Shown piece by piece: positions 41,547-51,004 of a stretch of 64,000 nt of DNA. The DNA is taken from assembly GCF_011612265.2 (NCBI RefSeq), contig NZ_CP050134.2:2356001-2420000 (forward strand), given 5' to 3'. The position numbers and the translations under genes are program-made. The DNA comes from Corynebacterium matruchotii. Its GTDB lineage: Bacteria; Actinomycetota; Actinomycetes; Mycobacteriales; Mycobacteriaceae. Every line of letters starts with the position of its first letter. Position 1 is the stretch's first letter. A model generated the notes under the pieces. The model saw nothing but the letters and a program-made list of their open reading frames with translations, was not told the DNA's origin and made no database searches.

Positions 41547-42140
41547 TTATGCTGTTTCGAGGGGTTTTATGGCATCGAGTAGTTCTTGTGCGGTGATTTG
41601 GCGGAGGAAGACTACGGCAGGCCGGTGTTGTTTGTCTAACACGATTGTCGTGGGGACAACCGATGCGGGTATACCCCCGAGTGAGGCAGCTAGTTTAAAG
41701 GGCGGGTCATAAATGCTGGGGTAGGTAATCCCGTTGTCTTGTATGAAGTCTTTTGCTAGTGACTGGGTGTCTTTGACGTTGATGCCGATGACGGTGCCGC
41801 CGGTTTTCGCTAGGTGTTCTTGGACTTCTTCGAGGTCGTCGACTTCGGTGCGGCAGGGGCCACACCATTGGCCCCAAGCATTGAGGACAACTATTTTGTC
41901 TTGGTAGTCGGCGAGTTTGACTTCTGTGTTGGGGTCGGTGACGGAGGGGCCGGTGATGTCAGCAATGGGTTTGCGATCGGCTTCGGGGTAGGTGATGACG
42001 GTTTCGCCACCGGGTGAGTGGAATTGGAAGGTTCCCCCTACTGCTACTGCGTCTTTACCTGCGGTGTCGGTGCTGCATGCGGCGAGCGCCAGTGTGATGG
42101 CGGCTAAGAGTGATGCTATGAGGCAGCGGGGGTGCGGCAT
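41547..42140 (-). CDS. resA: TlpA/ResA-type thioredoxin lipoprotein
   Basis: 197 residues. Lipoprotein signal with lipobox LAAC (Cys22) after a hydrophobic run. The thioredoxin-like domain has the active site Cys93-Gly-Pro-Cys96 (WCGPC) and a cis-Pro region near VVPTTIV. It reduces apocytochrome c haem-binding cysteines. The start directly follows the phosphatase stop (TAAATG) with GGAG upstream, so the two are coupled. Confidence 0.92.
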   Translation of the reverse strand: MPHPRCLIASLLAAITLALAACSTDTAGKDAVAVGGTFQFHSPGGETVITYPEADRKPIADITGPSVTDPNTEVKLADYQDKIVVLNAWGQWCGPCRTEVDDLEEVQEHLAKTGGTVIGINVKDTQSLAKDFIQDNGITYPSIYDPPFKLAASLGGIPASVVPTTIVLDKQHRPAVVFLRQITAQELLDAIKPLETA

Positions 42141-42749
42141 TTATATCTCCTGGGCTGGTTCGTTGTAGCGGTAATCTACCAGTTGGTCGCCGCGGAATAC
42201 TAATGATGTAACGCTGGCCAGGTCGCATACCCGGTTACTGGGGTTGTGGGCGAGGGGTTGGCCCAGGACGGTACGTTGCACACACACGATGGGGAGTTGG
42301 TGTGTGACGAGTATCCCCTCATGCCCGGCTGCTTGTCGACGGGCGGAGTCGACGGCGTCCATCATGCGGGCGGCAATATCAACGTAGTGTTCACCCCAAC
42401 TGGGAAGCGCGGGGTTCCACATGAGGGGCCAACGGATCGGGTTGATGAGTTGGGAGCGCCAGGAGTTGACGCGGAGGCCTTCGAACCGGTTCCCCGCCTC
42501 AATGAGGCGGTCATCGAGGGTGATATCGACACCGGTGGTTTCGGAGATAGGGCCGGCGGTTTCTTGTGCACGCTCCAGGGGGGAGGACCAGAGGAGCGCA
42601 ATGTCGTGATTGGCGAAGGATTGGGCGGTGGCGGCGGCCATGGATTGGCCGCGGGCGGAGAGATGATAGTCGGGGATACGACCATAGAGGATGCGGTCAG
42701 GGTTGTAGACTTCGCCGTGGCGAACGAGGTGAATGATGGTGTGGGACAT
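42141..42749 (-). CDS. Histidine-phosphatase family protein
   Basis: 202 residues. Phosphoglycerate-mutase-like motifs: HLVRHGE with catalytic His11, SSPLERAQETA, and GILVTHQLP with the second histidine. Substrate unknown. Located between hemL and resA, the position held by a similar protein in M. tuberculosis, and coupled to resA. It may act on a small phosphometabolite linked to haem or cytochrome synthesis, which is inference only. Confidence 0.87.
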   Translation of the reverse strand: MSHTIIHLVRHGEVYNPDRILYGRIPDYHLSARGQSMAAATAQSFANHDIALLWSSPLERAQETAGPISETTGVDITLDDRLIEAGNRFEGLRVNSWRSQLINPIRWPLMWNPALPSWGEHYVDIAARMMDAVDSARRQAAGHEGILVTHQLPIVCVQRTVLGQPLAHNPSNRVCDLASVTSLVFRGDQLVDYRYNEPAQEI

Positions 42750-42836
42750 GATGGGTGGGATGCTTTCCGTTTTCCGTTAGTGGTTACCGTGTGGGTATGT
42801 GGCGGCTAGATATTGAGCCACTTGTCATAGGAGGCG

Positions 42837-44165
42837 TTAGCCGATGCCTTGGGCTGCCGCAGCGGCTTGAGCTGCTGGTTTGAGGGCTGCTTCGATGCGG
42901 TCAAAGTCGTCATCGGTGAGGGCCGCGGACACAAACCAGGTTTCAAAAACACTGGGTGGCGCGTAAACACCATTATCGAGAAGGGCGTGGAAGAACGGTG
43001 CGTAACGGAATGTGTCCGCCTGTTTCATGTCGGAGAAATTATGGCCTTCCCCGTCGGCGAATCGTACGGAAAGCATGGTGGCGGCGCGTTGAATGTGATG
43101 GGCGACGCCGACGGCACCAAGCGCATCATGGATGAGATCGGCAAGCCGATCAGCATGAGCACGAATAATGTCGTATATTTGTTCGGTTGCTAGTTCGAGG
43201 GATTTCTTCCCGGCCGCCATGGCGATAGGGTTGCCGGACAATGTGCCAGCCTGGTAGACAGGGCCCACCGGGGCAAGATGGTCCATGATATCGGCGCGGC
43301 CACCAAACGCGGCCGCGGGGAGCCCCCCTGAGATGACTTTACCGAAAGTGGTGAGGTCACCCGCAACATTATCGACGCCGTACCAGCCGGAATAAGAGGT
43401 ACGGAACCCGGTCATTACCTCATCAAGAATGAGAAGAGCCCCATTGCTGTGACATAGATCTTTCAACCTCGCATTGAAATTATCATGGGGGGCAACGGTC
43501 CCCATATTGCCCGCGGCAGCCTCGGTGATAACGGCAGCGATCTGCCCCTCATTCTCGGCGAACGCTTGTTCGACAGCCTGGATATCGTTATAGGGCACGA
43601 CAATAGTGTCGGCAGCGGTCGCACCAGTAACACCAGGAGAATCCGGCAACGCAAAAGTAGCAACCCCCGAACCGGCGGCGGCAAGAAGCGCATCCACATG
43701 GCCGTGATAGCAGCCCTCAAACTTCAGGATTTTAGGGCGACCGGTAAACCCACGGGCCAAACGAACCGCCGACATGGTGGCCTCAGTACCGGAATTGACC
43801 ATGCGGACTTTCGCCACACTAGTACGGTCAACAATCATTTCCGCAAGATCAATCTCGGCCTCGGTTGGGGCGCCAAACGACAAACCATTCGCCATGGTCT
43901 CAGTCACAGCAGCAAGAATTTCCGGGTGAGCATTCCCCAAAAGCATCGGCCCCCAGGAATTCACAAGATCAACGTACTGGTTGCCATCAACGTCGTAAAG
44001 CTTCGAACCGTGTGCCTTAGCAATAAACCGAGCCTGCCCCCCAACTGACCCAAAAGCTCGAACCGGTGAATTCACGCCACCCGGAATGACATGTTGAGCG
44101 CGCTCCATAAATGCCCGAGAACGAGCTACGTGCGCTGAAGTTGGATATGCGGGGGAAAAAGTCAT
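42837..44165 (-). CDS. hemL: Glutamate-1-semialdehyde 2,1-aminomutase
   Basis: 442 residues from the ATG at 44165 (MTFSPAYPT); a longer start adds ten residues. PLP enzyme with [40 protein letters not shown] and the Schiff-base lysine in [18 protein letters not shown]. It makes 5-aminolevulinate from the HemA product. It heads the operon with the phosphatase and cytochrome c maturation genes. A 29-bp gap separates it from the upstream NAD(P)-binding gene. Confidence 0.95.
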   Translation of the reverse strand: MTFSPAYPTSAHVARSRAFMERAQHVIPGGVNSPVRAFGSVGGQARFIAKAHGSKLYDVDGNQYVDLVNSWGPMLLGNAHPEILAAVTETMANGLSFGAPTEAEIDLAEMIVDRTSVAKVRMVNSGTEATMSAVRLARGFTGRPKILKFEGCYHGHVDALLAAAGSGVATFALPDSPGVTGATAADTIVVPYNDIQAVEQAFAENEGQIAAVITEAAAGNMGTVAPHDNFNARLKDLCHSNGALLILDEVMTGFRTSYSGWYGVDNVAGDLTTFGKVISGGLPAAAFGGRADIMDHLAPVGPVYQAGTLSGNPIAMAAGKKSLELATEQIYDIIRAHADRLADLIHDALGAVGVAHHIQRAATMLSVRFADGEGHNFSDMKQADTFRYAPFFHALLDNGVYAPPSVFETWFVSAALTDDDFDRIEAALKPAAQAAAAAQGIG

Positions 44166-44194
44166 GCACCCTATTGTAGGTTTTGTGGGATGCA

Positions 44195-44815
44195 TTAGCG
44201 ATTACGCACGCTAATTTGCTCGCCAATATGGGTCCCGGTGGTGTTTTCTACCTCATCAACCAGCGCGGATGCATAATCCGCATAACTGATCTCACTTATG
44301 CCACTGGCACCGACGGTGAAAACATCGCCTGCAAACTCGTAATCATGGCGAGCCGGGGCATCGGGCAGAAAATTGGCCGCCGGACTGATAGCGGTCCACT
44401 TCAAACCAGTGATACCGCGCAGAGAAGCGGAAGCCGCGGCATGAGCCTCAGCATACTTTCGATATTCGGCCGGAAAATTCGGGGAATCAACCAACCGCTC
44501 GGTACGTGCCGGGGTGGTGTAAAGCGTGCCGGTGCCACCAATAACCACGAGTCGGGTATCGGTACCGGACAGGATCTGGCCAAGGTGGGTTGTGAGTTCA
44601 ACAATTTGTTGTGACCCTAGGGCGGAAATGACCACGTCAATGGCTTTGAAGTCTGTTGTGGTGAGATCGGTAACGTTCTTGACAAGCGTGTGTTGTGCTG
44701 GGGTATTTGGGTGAGGGCGTCGGCTAATTGCGGTGACTTCGTGGGAACGGTTGACTGCTTCTTGGACGATGAGTTTTCCCGCTTTTCCGGTAGCACCAAT
44801 GACTGCTATGCGCAT
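44195..44815 (-). CDS. NAD(P)-binding protein (NmrA-like/SDR type)
   Basis: 206 residues from the ATG at 44815 with AGGAGAGG upstream. Rossmann motif [10 protein letters not shown] at the start; an NmrA/ SDR-a5-like layout with [19 protein letters not shown] near the end. Related proteins are quinone- or flavin-linked reductases or redox sensors; no catalytic Tyr-x3-Lys is evident. It is divergent from an HxlR regulator, a common pairing in which the regulator controls the oxidoreductase. Confidence 0.82.
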   Translation of the reverse strand: MRIAVIGATGKAGKLIVQEAVNRSHEVTAISRRPHPNTPAQHTLVKNVTDLTTTDFKAIDVVISALGSQQIVELTTHLGQILSGTDTRLVVIGGTGTLYTTPARTERLVDSPNFPAEYRKYAEAHAAASASLRGITGLKWTAISPAANFLPDAPARHDYEFAGDVFTVGASGISEISYADYASALVDEVENTTGTHIGEQISVRNR

Positions 44816-44954
44816 GTGTTCCTCTCCTGCGAATTCTTTGGAATATTTTCCGGTGTGTTCCAAAGCATAAAGAGAGCAGTATCCTTTGGGAAGAAGGCAC
44901 TATAAAGTACCGTAGGAACCGAATAGATACTATTAATGGTCAAGGGGCAAAAGC
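44816..44954. promoter_or_regulatory. Divergent promoter region for the NmrA-like and HxlR genes
   Basis: 139 bp containing TATAGT on the minus strand and TACTAT on the plus strand as possible -10 elements around 44890-44935. Partial symmetric stretches (AGTATC.., ..GATACT) could be HxlR operators. Confidence 0.35.
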
Positions 44955-45323
44955 ATGGAAATAAAAAAGCCTGATCTTCCCACCTGCCCAGTAGAGACCA
45001 CGCTATTTTTCCTGAGCACTAAATGGTCGGCGCTCATTCTGCGCGACCTCATGGATGGGCCACGCAGGTTCAATGAATTACAACGCAGCATTGGGCACAT
45101 TTCTCAAAAGGTGCTCACCAGTAATCTGCGGCAAATGGAGAAGCATGGGTTGTTAACCCGGACGGTCTATGCCGAGGTACCGCCCCGGGTGGAATACGAG
45201 CTCACAGAGTTAGGGGCAAGCCTGAAACCGGTGCTGGATACGTTGCGGTGGTGGGGCGAAATTTATTCCGCATCCGCATCAGGCACCAGTCTTACCGGTC
45301 ATCGACAACCCCCACACCCGTAA
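44955..45323 (+). CDS. HxlR-family transcriptional regulator
   Basis: 122 residues. Winged HTH of the MarR/HxlR type: CPVETTLFFLSTKWSALILRDLMDGPRRFNELQRSIGHISQKVLTSNLRQMEKHGLLTR, with a single conserved cysteine (Cys11) near the N-terminus, the redox or electrophile sensor in HxlR relatives. The last 15 residues are His/Pro-rich. It ends 10 bp from the hemY stop (convergent) and is divergent from the NmrA-like gene it probably controls. Confidence 0.88.
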   Translation: MEIKKPDLPTCPVETTLFFLSTKWSALILRDLMDGPRRFNELQRSIGHISQKVLTSNLRQMEKHGLLTRTVYAEVPPRVEYELTELGASLKPVLDTLRWWGEIYSASASGTSLTGHRQPPHP

Positions 45324-45333
45324 CCATGACCGA

Positions 45334-46737
45334 TTATTTTAGTAAGCGGTGGGCGGCGGCTCGCGCATCTGCGATAACCGCAGGTACCCCCACACCTCGC
45401 ATAAAGGAACCCGCTATTTCCACGTCTTCGGTATCAGCAACCACCGCTTCGATTTCGGCGACCGTTGCCAAATGAGTGGGCGAATACACCGGCAGTCCAC
45501 CAAACCAGCGTTGTACATAAATTTCGTCTAACCCGGCTGCGCGCCCATCAAAACCCGTGATGGTTCGCAAATCATCAAGGGCCTGATCCACCAGGGCGTC
45601 TTCTTCCCATCGGGTAATTTCGTCATCACCGAAACGGCCGAAAGAAGCCCGCACCAGGGCCCCACCTCGCGCACCGATATGCGGCCATTTTTTTGATGAA
45701 AATGTGAAAGCTTTCGCCTTCACACCAGGTTCGTTCGTCGCCACCAAAATTCCGGAATTATCCGGCAACCCCTCATCGGAGGCAAACTTCATGCCTACAA
45801 CAACGGAAGATGCTAGCTTCACAGCCTTCAGCGGCGCCTCGGCAGCAGGCATGATGTCTTTAACAAGCATCGCAGTGGTTGGGGCCGGCGTGGCGAATAA
45901 TATCCTGTCATAGAAGCCACTACCAGCACCTTTCAGTACAAACCCCTGCGATTTTTTCGCCACACCAGAAATAAATGCGTCAATGTGGATGGTTGCCTCT
46001 GATTGCTCCGCCAAGGTCTCATACAGTTGCTGGTACCCCTGGCGGAAGGCACCAAATACCTGTGGGCGGTAATTTTTTGCGTGCTTTGTGTGATCGGCCT
46101 TTTGTCGCTCTAAAATTCGATTGACGGCACCAGAGAGGGTCACTTTCTCACCACTGCTCGCCATATCATCAAAAGTCTGAGCTAATTGCGGGATAGTGGC
46201 CCGAATTCCTAGATCATCAGAGATACAGGAGAAAACCCCGCCCTGAAAAACTGAAACAAGACGATCAACAATTTGATCGCCGTAACGGGCCCGCACTAAT
46301 CCACCCAGAGACATTTCCGTAACCCCGGCAACCCAGGCAATACCTGGTTGATCCGCTTCATCATCAATGCGTGCCTGCGTGTGAATATCAACAAGTTTGG
46401 CAACGGTACTGCCCGATGCGGGAATCCCCATCACAGTATTCCGAGGCATCTCATGCACCGCATCGTTGAAATACAATAATGATGGTAATCCTGATGGTTT
46501 TACCAGCTCATCCCTTAACCCTAATTGGGTAAAAAATTGTGTGGCATCCACACGTATAGCCAGGTATGCCTCGGCGCCCATATCAGTAGGCCCCGCGGTA
46601 AACGGCACCGTATAGAGTTTGCCACCAATACGATCGGCTGCCTCAAATATCTCTATCTCAACACCGGGGTGTTGATAATGAATCTCCCACGCCGCAGTAA
46701 GCCCTGATAGGCCAGCGCCAATGATTGCAACCCGCAT
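45334..46737 (-). CDS. hemY: Coproporphyrinogen III oxidase (HemY/CgoX type)
   Basis: 467 residues from the ATG at 46737 with GGGAG upstream. FAD motif GAGLSGLTAAW at 7-17, then EAADRIGGKL, and the C-terminal YVQRWFGGLPVYSPTHL and GVGVPAVIADAR segments of the oxidase family. In actinobacteria this enzyme oxidises coproporphyrinogen for the coproporphyrin-dependent haem route. 43 bp after hemE. Confidence 0.92.
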   Translation of the reverse strand: MRVAIIGAGLSGLTAAWEIHYQHPGVEIEIFEAADRIGGKLYTVPFTAGPTDMGAEAYLAIRVDATQFFTQLGLRDELVKPSGLPSLLYFNDAVHEMPRNTVMGIPASGSTVAKLVDIHTQARIDDEADQPGIAWVAGVTEMSLGGLVRARYGDQIVDRLVSVFQGGVFSCISDDLGIRATIPQLAQTFDDMASSGEKVTLSGAVNRILERQKADHTKHAKNYRPQVFGAFRQGYQQLYETLAEQSEATIHIDAFISGVAKKSQGFVLKGAGSGFYDRILFATPAPTTAMLVKDIMPAAEAPLKAVKLASSVVVGMKFASDEGLPDNSGILVATNEPGVKAKAFTFSSKKWPHIGARGGALVRASFGRFGDDEITRWEEDALVDQALDDLRTITGFDGRAAGLDEIYVQRWFGGLPVYSPTHLATVAEIEAVVADTEDVEIAGSFMRGVGVPAVIADARAAAHRLLK

Positions 46738-46780
46738 ATAAAACTCCCTATTAACCAGACTAATTATTATTAGATAGTAC

Positions 46781-47878
46781 CTATATTTGTGGTGGTGTGA
46801 TCTCGTGCACCAACGATACCGCACGGGTAATCATCTCAGGATCCGTTGTTGGCAACACACCATGCCCTAAATTAAAAATATGACCAATCGCATGGCCAGC
46901 AGAAATAGCACGATCCGCTTCAGCACAGATCCGAGCTGCCTCAGCACGCACCACTTCTTCGCCCGCACATAATAGTGCCGGATCCAGGTTCCCTTGCACC
47001 GACTTTGGCCCTACTGCATGATGAATACGCCGCGCAGCCACATCCAGCGGCACCCGCCAGTCCACACCAGTCACATCAGCACCAGCCTGGCTCATCGCTC
47101 CTAAAAGTTCACCGGTACCCACCCCAAAATGAATCCTTGGGATGCCCGCCCCAGCAATCGCCGCGAAAATCTCCATGGAATAAGGCAGTACGTATTCCCG
47201 ATAATCCCGCTCCGTCAAGAAGCCCGCCCACGAATCAAAAAGCTGCATAGCGTCAATCCCAGCCGATATCTGCATGGACAAAAAATGAGTAATCGTCGGG
47301 GTTAACTTCCGCATCAAAGCATGCCATGTTTCCGGTTGTGCATGCATCATCGCTTTGGTCTTTTCGTGGTTACGCGACGGCCCACCCTCAACCAGATAAC
47401 TAGCTAGAGTAAACGGAGCCCCAGCAAACCCAATCAATGCTTGCGACGAGGTAAGATTATCTATAATAATACCTACACCTGCCATAACTCCATCAATATC
47501 CGAGTCTAAAACAGGCAATTTATCCACGTCCGACATGCTAAGAATTGGCTGCGCCACCACCGGACCACGGCCCGACACAATCTCGACGTCCACACCAGCA
47601 GCTTTCAGCGGCACCACAATATCGGAAAATAGAATCGCAGCATCAACATCGTGACGACGTACCGGCTGCAACGTAATCTCAGCTAAGAGTTCCGGCATAA
47701 AACACGAATCAAGCATGTCAATCCCGGCGCGAACCTGCCGATATTCCGGCAGCGACCGGCCCGCTTGCCGCATAAACCACACGGCACGTCGTTGTTCCCG
47801 CACGCCAGGAGTAATTGCGTCAATCAATGGCGCATTGGTCAATGTTCGTTTACGTGAAGAGCGCGCAACAAAAGTCAT
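46781..47878 (-). CDS. hemE: Uroporphyrinogen decarboxylase
   Basis: 365 residues from the ATG at 47878. The signature RRAVWFMRQAGRSLPEYR with both arginines, FSDIVVPLKAAG, GFAGAPFTLASYLVEGG and the C-terminal NLGHGVLPTTDPE are all present. It decarboxylates uroporphyrinogen III. No ribosome site; a TACTTT hexamer a few bases before the ATG suggests leaderless expression. First of hemE-hemY. Confidence 0.95.
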   Translation of the reverse strand: MTFVARSSRKRTLTNAPLIDAITPGVREQRRAVWFMRQAGRSLPEYRQVRAGIDMLDSCFMPELLAEITLQPVRRHDVDAAILFSDIVVPLKAAGVDVEIVSGRGPVVAQPILSMSDVDKLPVLDSDIDGVMAGVGIIIDNLTSSQALIGFAGAPFTLASYLVEGGPSRNHEKTKAMMHAQPETWHALMRKLTPTITHFLSMQISAGIDAMQLFDSWAGFLTERDYREYVLPYSMEIFAAIAGAGIPRIHFGVGTGELLGAMSQAGADVTGVDWRVPLDVAARRIHHAVGPKSVQGNLDPALLCAGEEVVRAEAARICAEADRAISAGHAIGHIFNLGHGVLPTTDPEMITRAVSLVHEITPPQI

Positions 47879-48004
47879 AGCCAAAAGTATGCCGTGTCCC
47901 CCAACCTTTGCAAAGCAAGCCACACCTTTCCCACTACCCCCACACACAACTTTTTATTGGTAGACAAGCCACCAAGAGGTGTGATGAAAATCATATAAAT
48001 TATG

Positions 48005-48023
48005 TTGGCCAAAAAGTGGCCAA
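48005..48023. repeat. Inverted repeat TTGGCCA
   Basis: TTGGCCA (48005-48011) and its complement (48017-48023) enclose 5 nt in the AT-rich gap between hemE and the PPE-like gene. It may be an operator for either gene. Further right in the gap, around 48070-48110, GTCGA-containing partial repeats recur. Confidence 0.45.
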
Positions 48024-48163
48024 TTTCGGTCCAACTATATGAGGGCGAAAATGGCGGTTTCCACTCTTGGCGCCGTCGACAGGCCGCCTATGGCTCGTCG
48101 ATAAGCCACTAATAGGCCGCGTTGTCTTCCCCACTATCCCAGCAATCATTCGAGGAGAATCCC

Positions 48164-49795
48164 ATGAACTTATCTATTAACGCAATGTCCCTTTCCCATG
48201 GGGTGCTACGGCTCAAAAATGTCGTTGACCTCACCCATTCACTCATTGATACTGCCAGCAATAACACTCTTTGCGGCTCATATTCTGGCATGTCGGAGCT
48301 GAGCGAGCTCGGCGCAACCCATGGGTGTGTGTTATACGGAAGTGTTGGAAGTGCCATAACGGTCGCCCAGTCGTTGGCGGAACAGGTTGATTGGGGCCGT
48401 CACACTCTTGACCTCAATCGGCAATCATTCCTGGGGCAGGACTGTGTTTTTGGCAAAGCGTTAGCATCATGTGATGTTCAGCATTTGGTTGAGCAGATTC
48501 GCGCAACGTATGCTCCGAACCCTACTCCATGTTTTGCGGATTTCAGTTTCCCGACCCCCATTCCCACGATTCCAGTATCACTCGATGATGTCATTGCCAG
48601 GCTTACCAGCACTAATCATGAGCAAGCCCATCAGGCCCTCACGTCGTGGACTACCATGTCGTCGATCTCGCATCAGGCTTCGGCCGAGCTCAGTAGCATC
48701 GCCAATGATTTAGTTAAAGAAAATAGTGGTGATGCTATTTGCGCAGCTCATAAGACTCTTACTGCCATGGCGGCAACTGCGGAGGCGTTTTCTCTCACGA
48801 GTGCCGGCATGGCTGGCACTGTCGGCTATTTTGCGGCAATCGCTTTAGCGTTTCTTCCTGGACTTATGACTGCCCGAACTTTGTTGTTGGCGATCCCGGA
48901 GCCTGCGGAGCGTGAGAGCATTGAGGCGGCAATTTTGGTGAAGTTTCGGGCGCTTTTTGGCCAAGCACTCATGGGTGCGGTGCCGGCTATTCGTAACTTG
49001 ACTCAGGTGCTTTCCGTTGTTGGTGACGGGCTGGTTCAGCTCGCTGGTGGTTCTAACGGCCAGCCCCCGATTGAGAAATTGGGGCATGAAATGTCGGAGT
49101 CTGCTGTTGAGTTGGCGCAGCCACAATCCCACAAACATGAGTGTCATGTGGATTCAAAGTCGATGGCAGAGTTGAATACCGATGCTGCTAGTGGTGGCGG
49201 TGGCTATGCGGGCTCGCATGTGAGTGCCTCTGTGGGCTCGTCGTTTCAGGGGGCGGTTGAAGCATCGGCGAGTGGTGCAGGTGCCGTTGGCGGTAGTTCC
49301 TCCACCCCGTTAGGGTCGCCGCGCCTTGGTGGGGTTTTAGGGGGTTCGGCACTTACTGCGGCACATATTGCAACGCAGCCTGCGGGGGTTGATGCCCAGG
49401 CTGTATCTGCTGGTTCTCAGGTGGGGTCACGAGGCGCTGCCACTGGTTTTCCGGGATTTTTGGGCGGTGTTCATGGTCGTCCGGTTCGTCATGCTGCATC
49501 GTCTCATTCGGCATCAACTTCGAATGCGGTGGCGCACATGGCTACCACAGCATCTGCAATGTCTCTGTCGCAACGGCAGGTACAGCAACCATCTGTGATT
49601 CCCGAAGTAAGCGCGGATCATACGCCAAAGAAGGGCAAGGTACATGGGGTTTTGCAGCACATGCCACAAACTCCTAATGCCCGCGATTTGTTGGGGGAGA
49701 ATCCACCCACGGTCCCTGGCGTGATTGGAACATGGGTGCGCATTGATCCGCAGGAACGCACGCCCAACGATTTTAGGACAGGCCTTATTGGTTAG
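48164..49795 (+). CDS. PPE/WXG-like protein with Gly/Ser-rich C-terminal region
   Basis: 543 residues from the ATG at 48164 with GAGGAGAA upstream. The N-terminal half (about 1-290) is helical. A stretch near 160-225 (SWTTMSSISHQASAELSSIANDL.. GDAI.. HKTLTAMA) recalls the helical hairpin of WXG100/PPE-type secreted proteins. A Gly/Ser/Ala-rich segment (about 330-470) and a conserved-looking end (VIGTWVRIDPQERTPNDFR) follow. No signal peptide. No type VII secretion genes are in the window. It could be a type VII substrate or a cytosolic scaffold; this is a weak inference. Followed at 60 bp by the DUF222-like gene, likely one operon. Confidence 0.6.
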   Translation: MNLSINAMSLSHGVLRLKNVVDLTHSLIDTASNNTLCGSYSGMSELSELGATHGCVLYGSVGSAITVAQSLAEQVDWGRHTLDLNRQSFLGQDCVFGKALASCDVQHLVEQIRATYAPNPTPCFADFSFPTPIPTIPVSLDDVIARLTSTNHEQAHQALTSWTTMSSISHQASAELSSIANDLVKENSGDAICAAHKTLTAMAATAEAFSLTSAGMAGTVGYFAAIALAFLPGLMTARTLLLAIPEPAERESIEAAILVKFRALFGQALMGAVPAIRNLTQVLSVVGDGLVQLAGGSNGQPPIEKLGHEMSESAVELAQPQSHKHECHVDSKSMAELNTDAASGGGGYAGSHVSASVGSSFQGAVEASASGAGAVGGSSSTPLGSPRLGGVLGGSALTAAHIATQPAGVDAQAVSAGSQVGSRGAATGFPGFLGGVHGRPVRHAASSHSASTSNAVAHMATTASAMSLSQRQVQQPSVIPEVSADHTPKKGKVHGVLQHMPQTPNARDLLGENPPTVPGVIGTWVRIDPQERTPNDFRTGLIG

Positions 49796-49855
49796 CCTTT
49801 TGCTTTTCGACGCCCAAAGTTTTCCCTCAAATACAGTGTTAGGAGCACTATCATC

Positions 49856-50917
49856 ATGTCTCATCGCAATCACACTCGTCAGCGCCAGCAGAAGAACCCT
49901 GCCGAATTGCCAAACATGCAGGCTGCAACGTGCAACTATAATCGGACGGTCTTCGCCCACTTGTTGGCGGTGACGAAGAAGAAAAATAATCTCAGCCAAA
50001 CTGCACTGTGTGCCCTCATCATGAGCACATTTGGTGTGGTCAAGGCTCACGCGGTTTATCTCATTACGGCGGTCACAATGCTGCGCCGCTACCCCACTAT
50101 CTGCGCAGCCATTCACAAAAATGGCACTATTGATATTGCTCGTCTGGCGATCATTGGCAAGCATCTCACTGGGCTGTCAAAAGCGCAGTTCAAGCAAATG
50201 AAACCCCAGCTTCATGCGTTATGTGACGAATCGGAATGGATCACCCCTGCGTCCTTGCGGTCGATGCTGATTCAAGCACGGATCAAGGTGGATGAGAAAG
50301 CACGGCAGAAAGCCGAGGCGCAGGCGCAAAAACGTGCCCGGGCTCGGGCGAATAAGGACAAGCCGGTTGTTGTGACCGAATTACCGAGTGGGGTCACGGA
50401 AATCACCTTACGGATCGCTAAGGAGCAAGCTGTCGGTTTTCACCGCTATATTACGGCTGCGGCTGCCCATACGAAGCAGCCTGTGGAGAAGCTTCTCCAT
50501 GATTATGTGACGCGTTTAGCGGATCCGCCGGTTACTCTTCTAGGCGCCACGGATCACAATGGTGCGTTAATGATTGAGGGGCTGGGCACCTTTACGGTCA
50601 GTAACGTGGATGATTTTCAGGACGTTGCTGCCGCTATCCACCACACGTCACTTGCCCAGTTGCAAGCGTTGGGGTTGACCCCCGCGACATCCACAACCCC
50701 TACGCAGGCGGATGCACCTCAAGGACTTCTGGTTTCGGATTCCGGTACTACTGACATCTTGGATGCACCAGAAATGTCGAAGTCGTCGCAGGGGGTGCCG
50801 CAGGTACCAGAGACGCCGGAAATGCCGGAAGTATCGATGAAACCAATGGCGCAGCCAGAAACCCCGAAAGTCCCGGCAGGAAAGGCCTCAAATACTTCGG
50901 CGAAACAGGTAGCCTAG
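49856..50917 (+). CDS. DUF222-like (13E12-type) protein lacking an HNH domain
   Basis: 353 residues, TAGGAG upstream of the ATG. The middle (about 70-140) matches the helical DUF222 pattern of 13E12 repeat proteins: a YPTICAAIHKNGTIDIARLAIIGKHLTGL turn, then TPASLRSMLIQARIKVD and a basic KARQKAEAQAQKRARARANK run. The HNH endonuclease end is missing; instead there is a folded-looking 190-300 region and a repetitive Pro/Glu/Met tail (VPETPEMPEV, QPETPKVP). Function unknown; perhaps DNA binding by the basic segment. A 13E12 protein also lies near hemB in M. tuberculosis, which may or may not be the same gene. Confidence 0.6.
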   Translation: MSHRNHTRQRQQKNPAELPNMQAATCNYNRTVFAHLLAVTKKKNNLSQTALCALIMSTFGVVKAHAVYLITAVTMLRRYPTICAAIHKNGTIDIARLAIIGKHLTGLSKAQFKQMKPQLHALCDESEWITPASLRSMLIQARIKVDEKARQKAEAQAQKRARARANKDKPVVVTELPSGVTEITLRIAKEQAVGFHRYITAAAAHTKQPVEKLLHDYVTRLADPPVTLLGATDHNGALMIEGLGTFTVSNVDDFQDVAAAIHHTSLAQLQALGLTPATSTTPTQADAPQGLLVSDSGTTDILDAPEMSKSSQGVPQVPETPEMPEVSMKPMAQPETPKVPAGKASNTSAKQVA

Positions 50918-51004
50918 TTCTTTCTGGTAGCACCAACTATTTACTCATCCTTATCAACCATTGGGAAGTTTATTATGGCCTGATTATTGATTGATGAACC
51001 CTGT

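Noticed and set aside
49514..50164. Minus-strand frame of about 216 codons across the PPE-like and DUF222-like genes
   Set aside because: It spans the intergenic gap, has no ribosome site, and the + strand genes have good starts and the DUF222 pattern.
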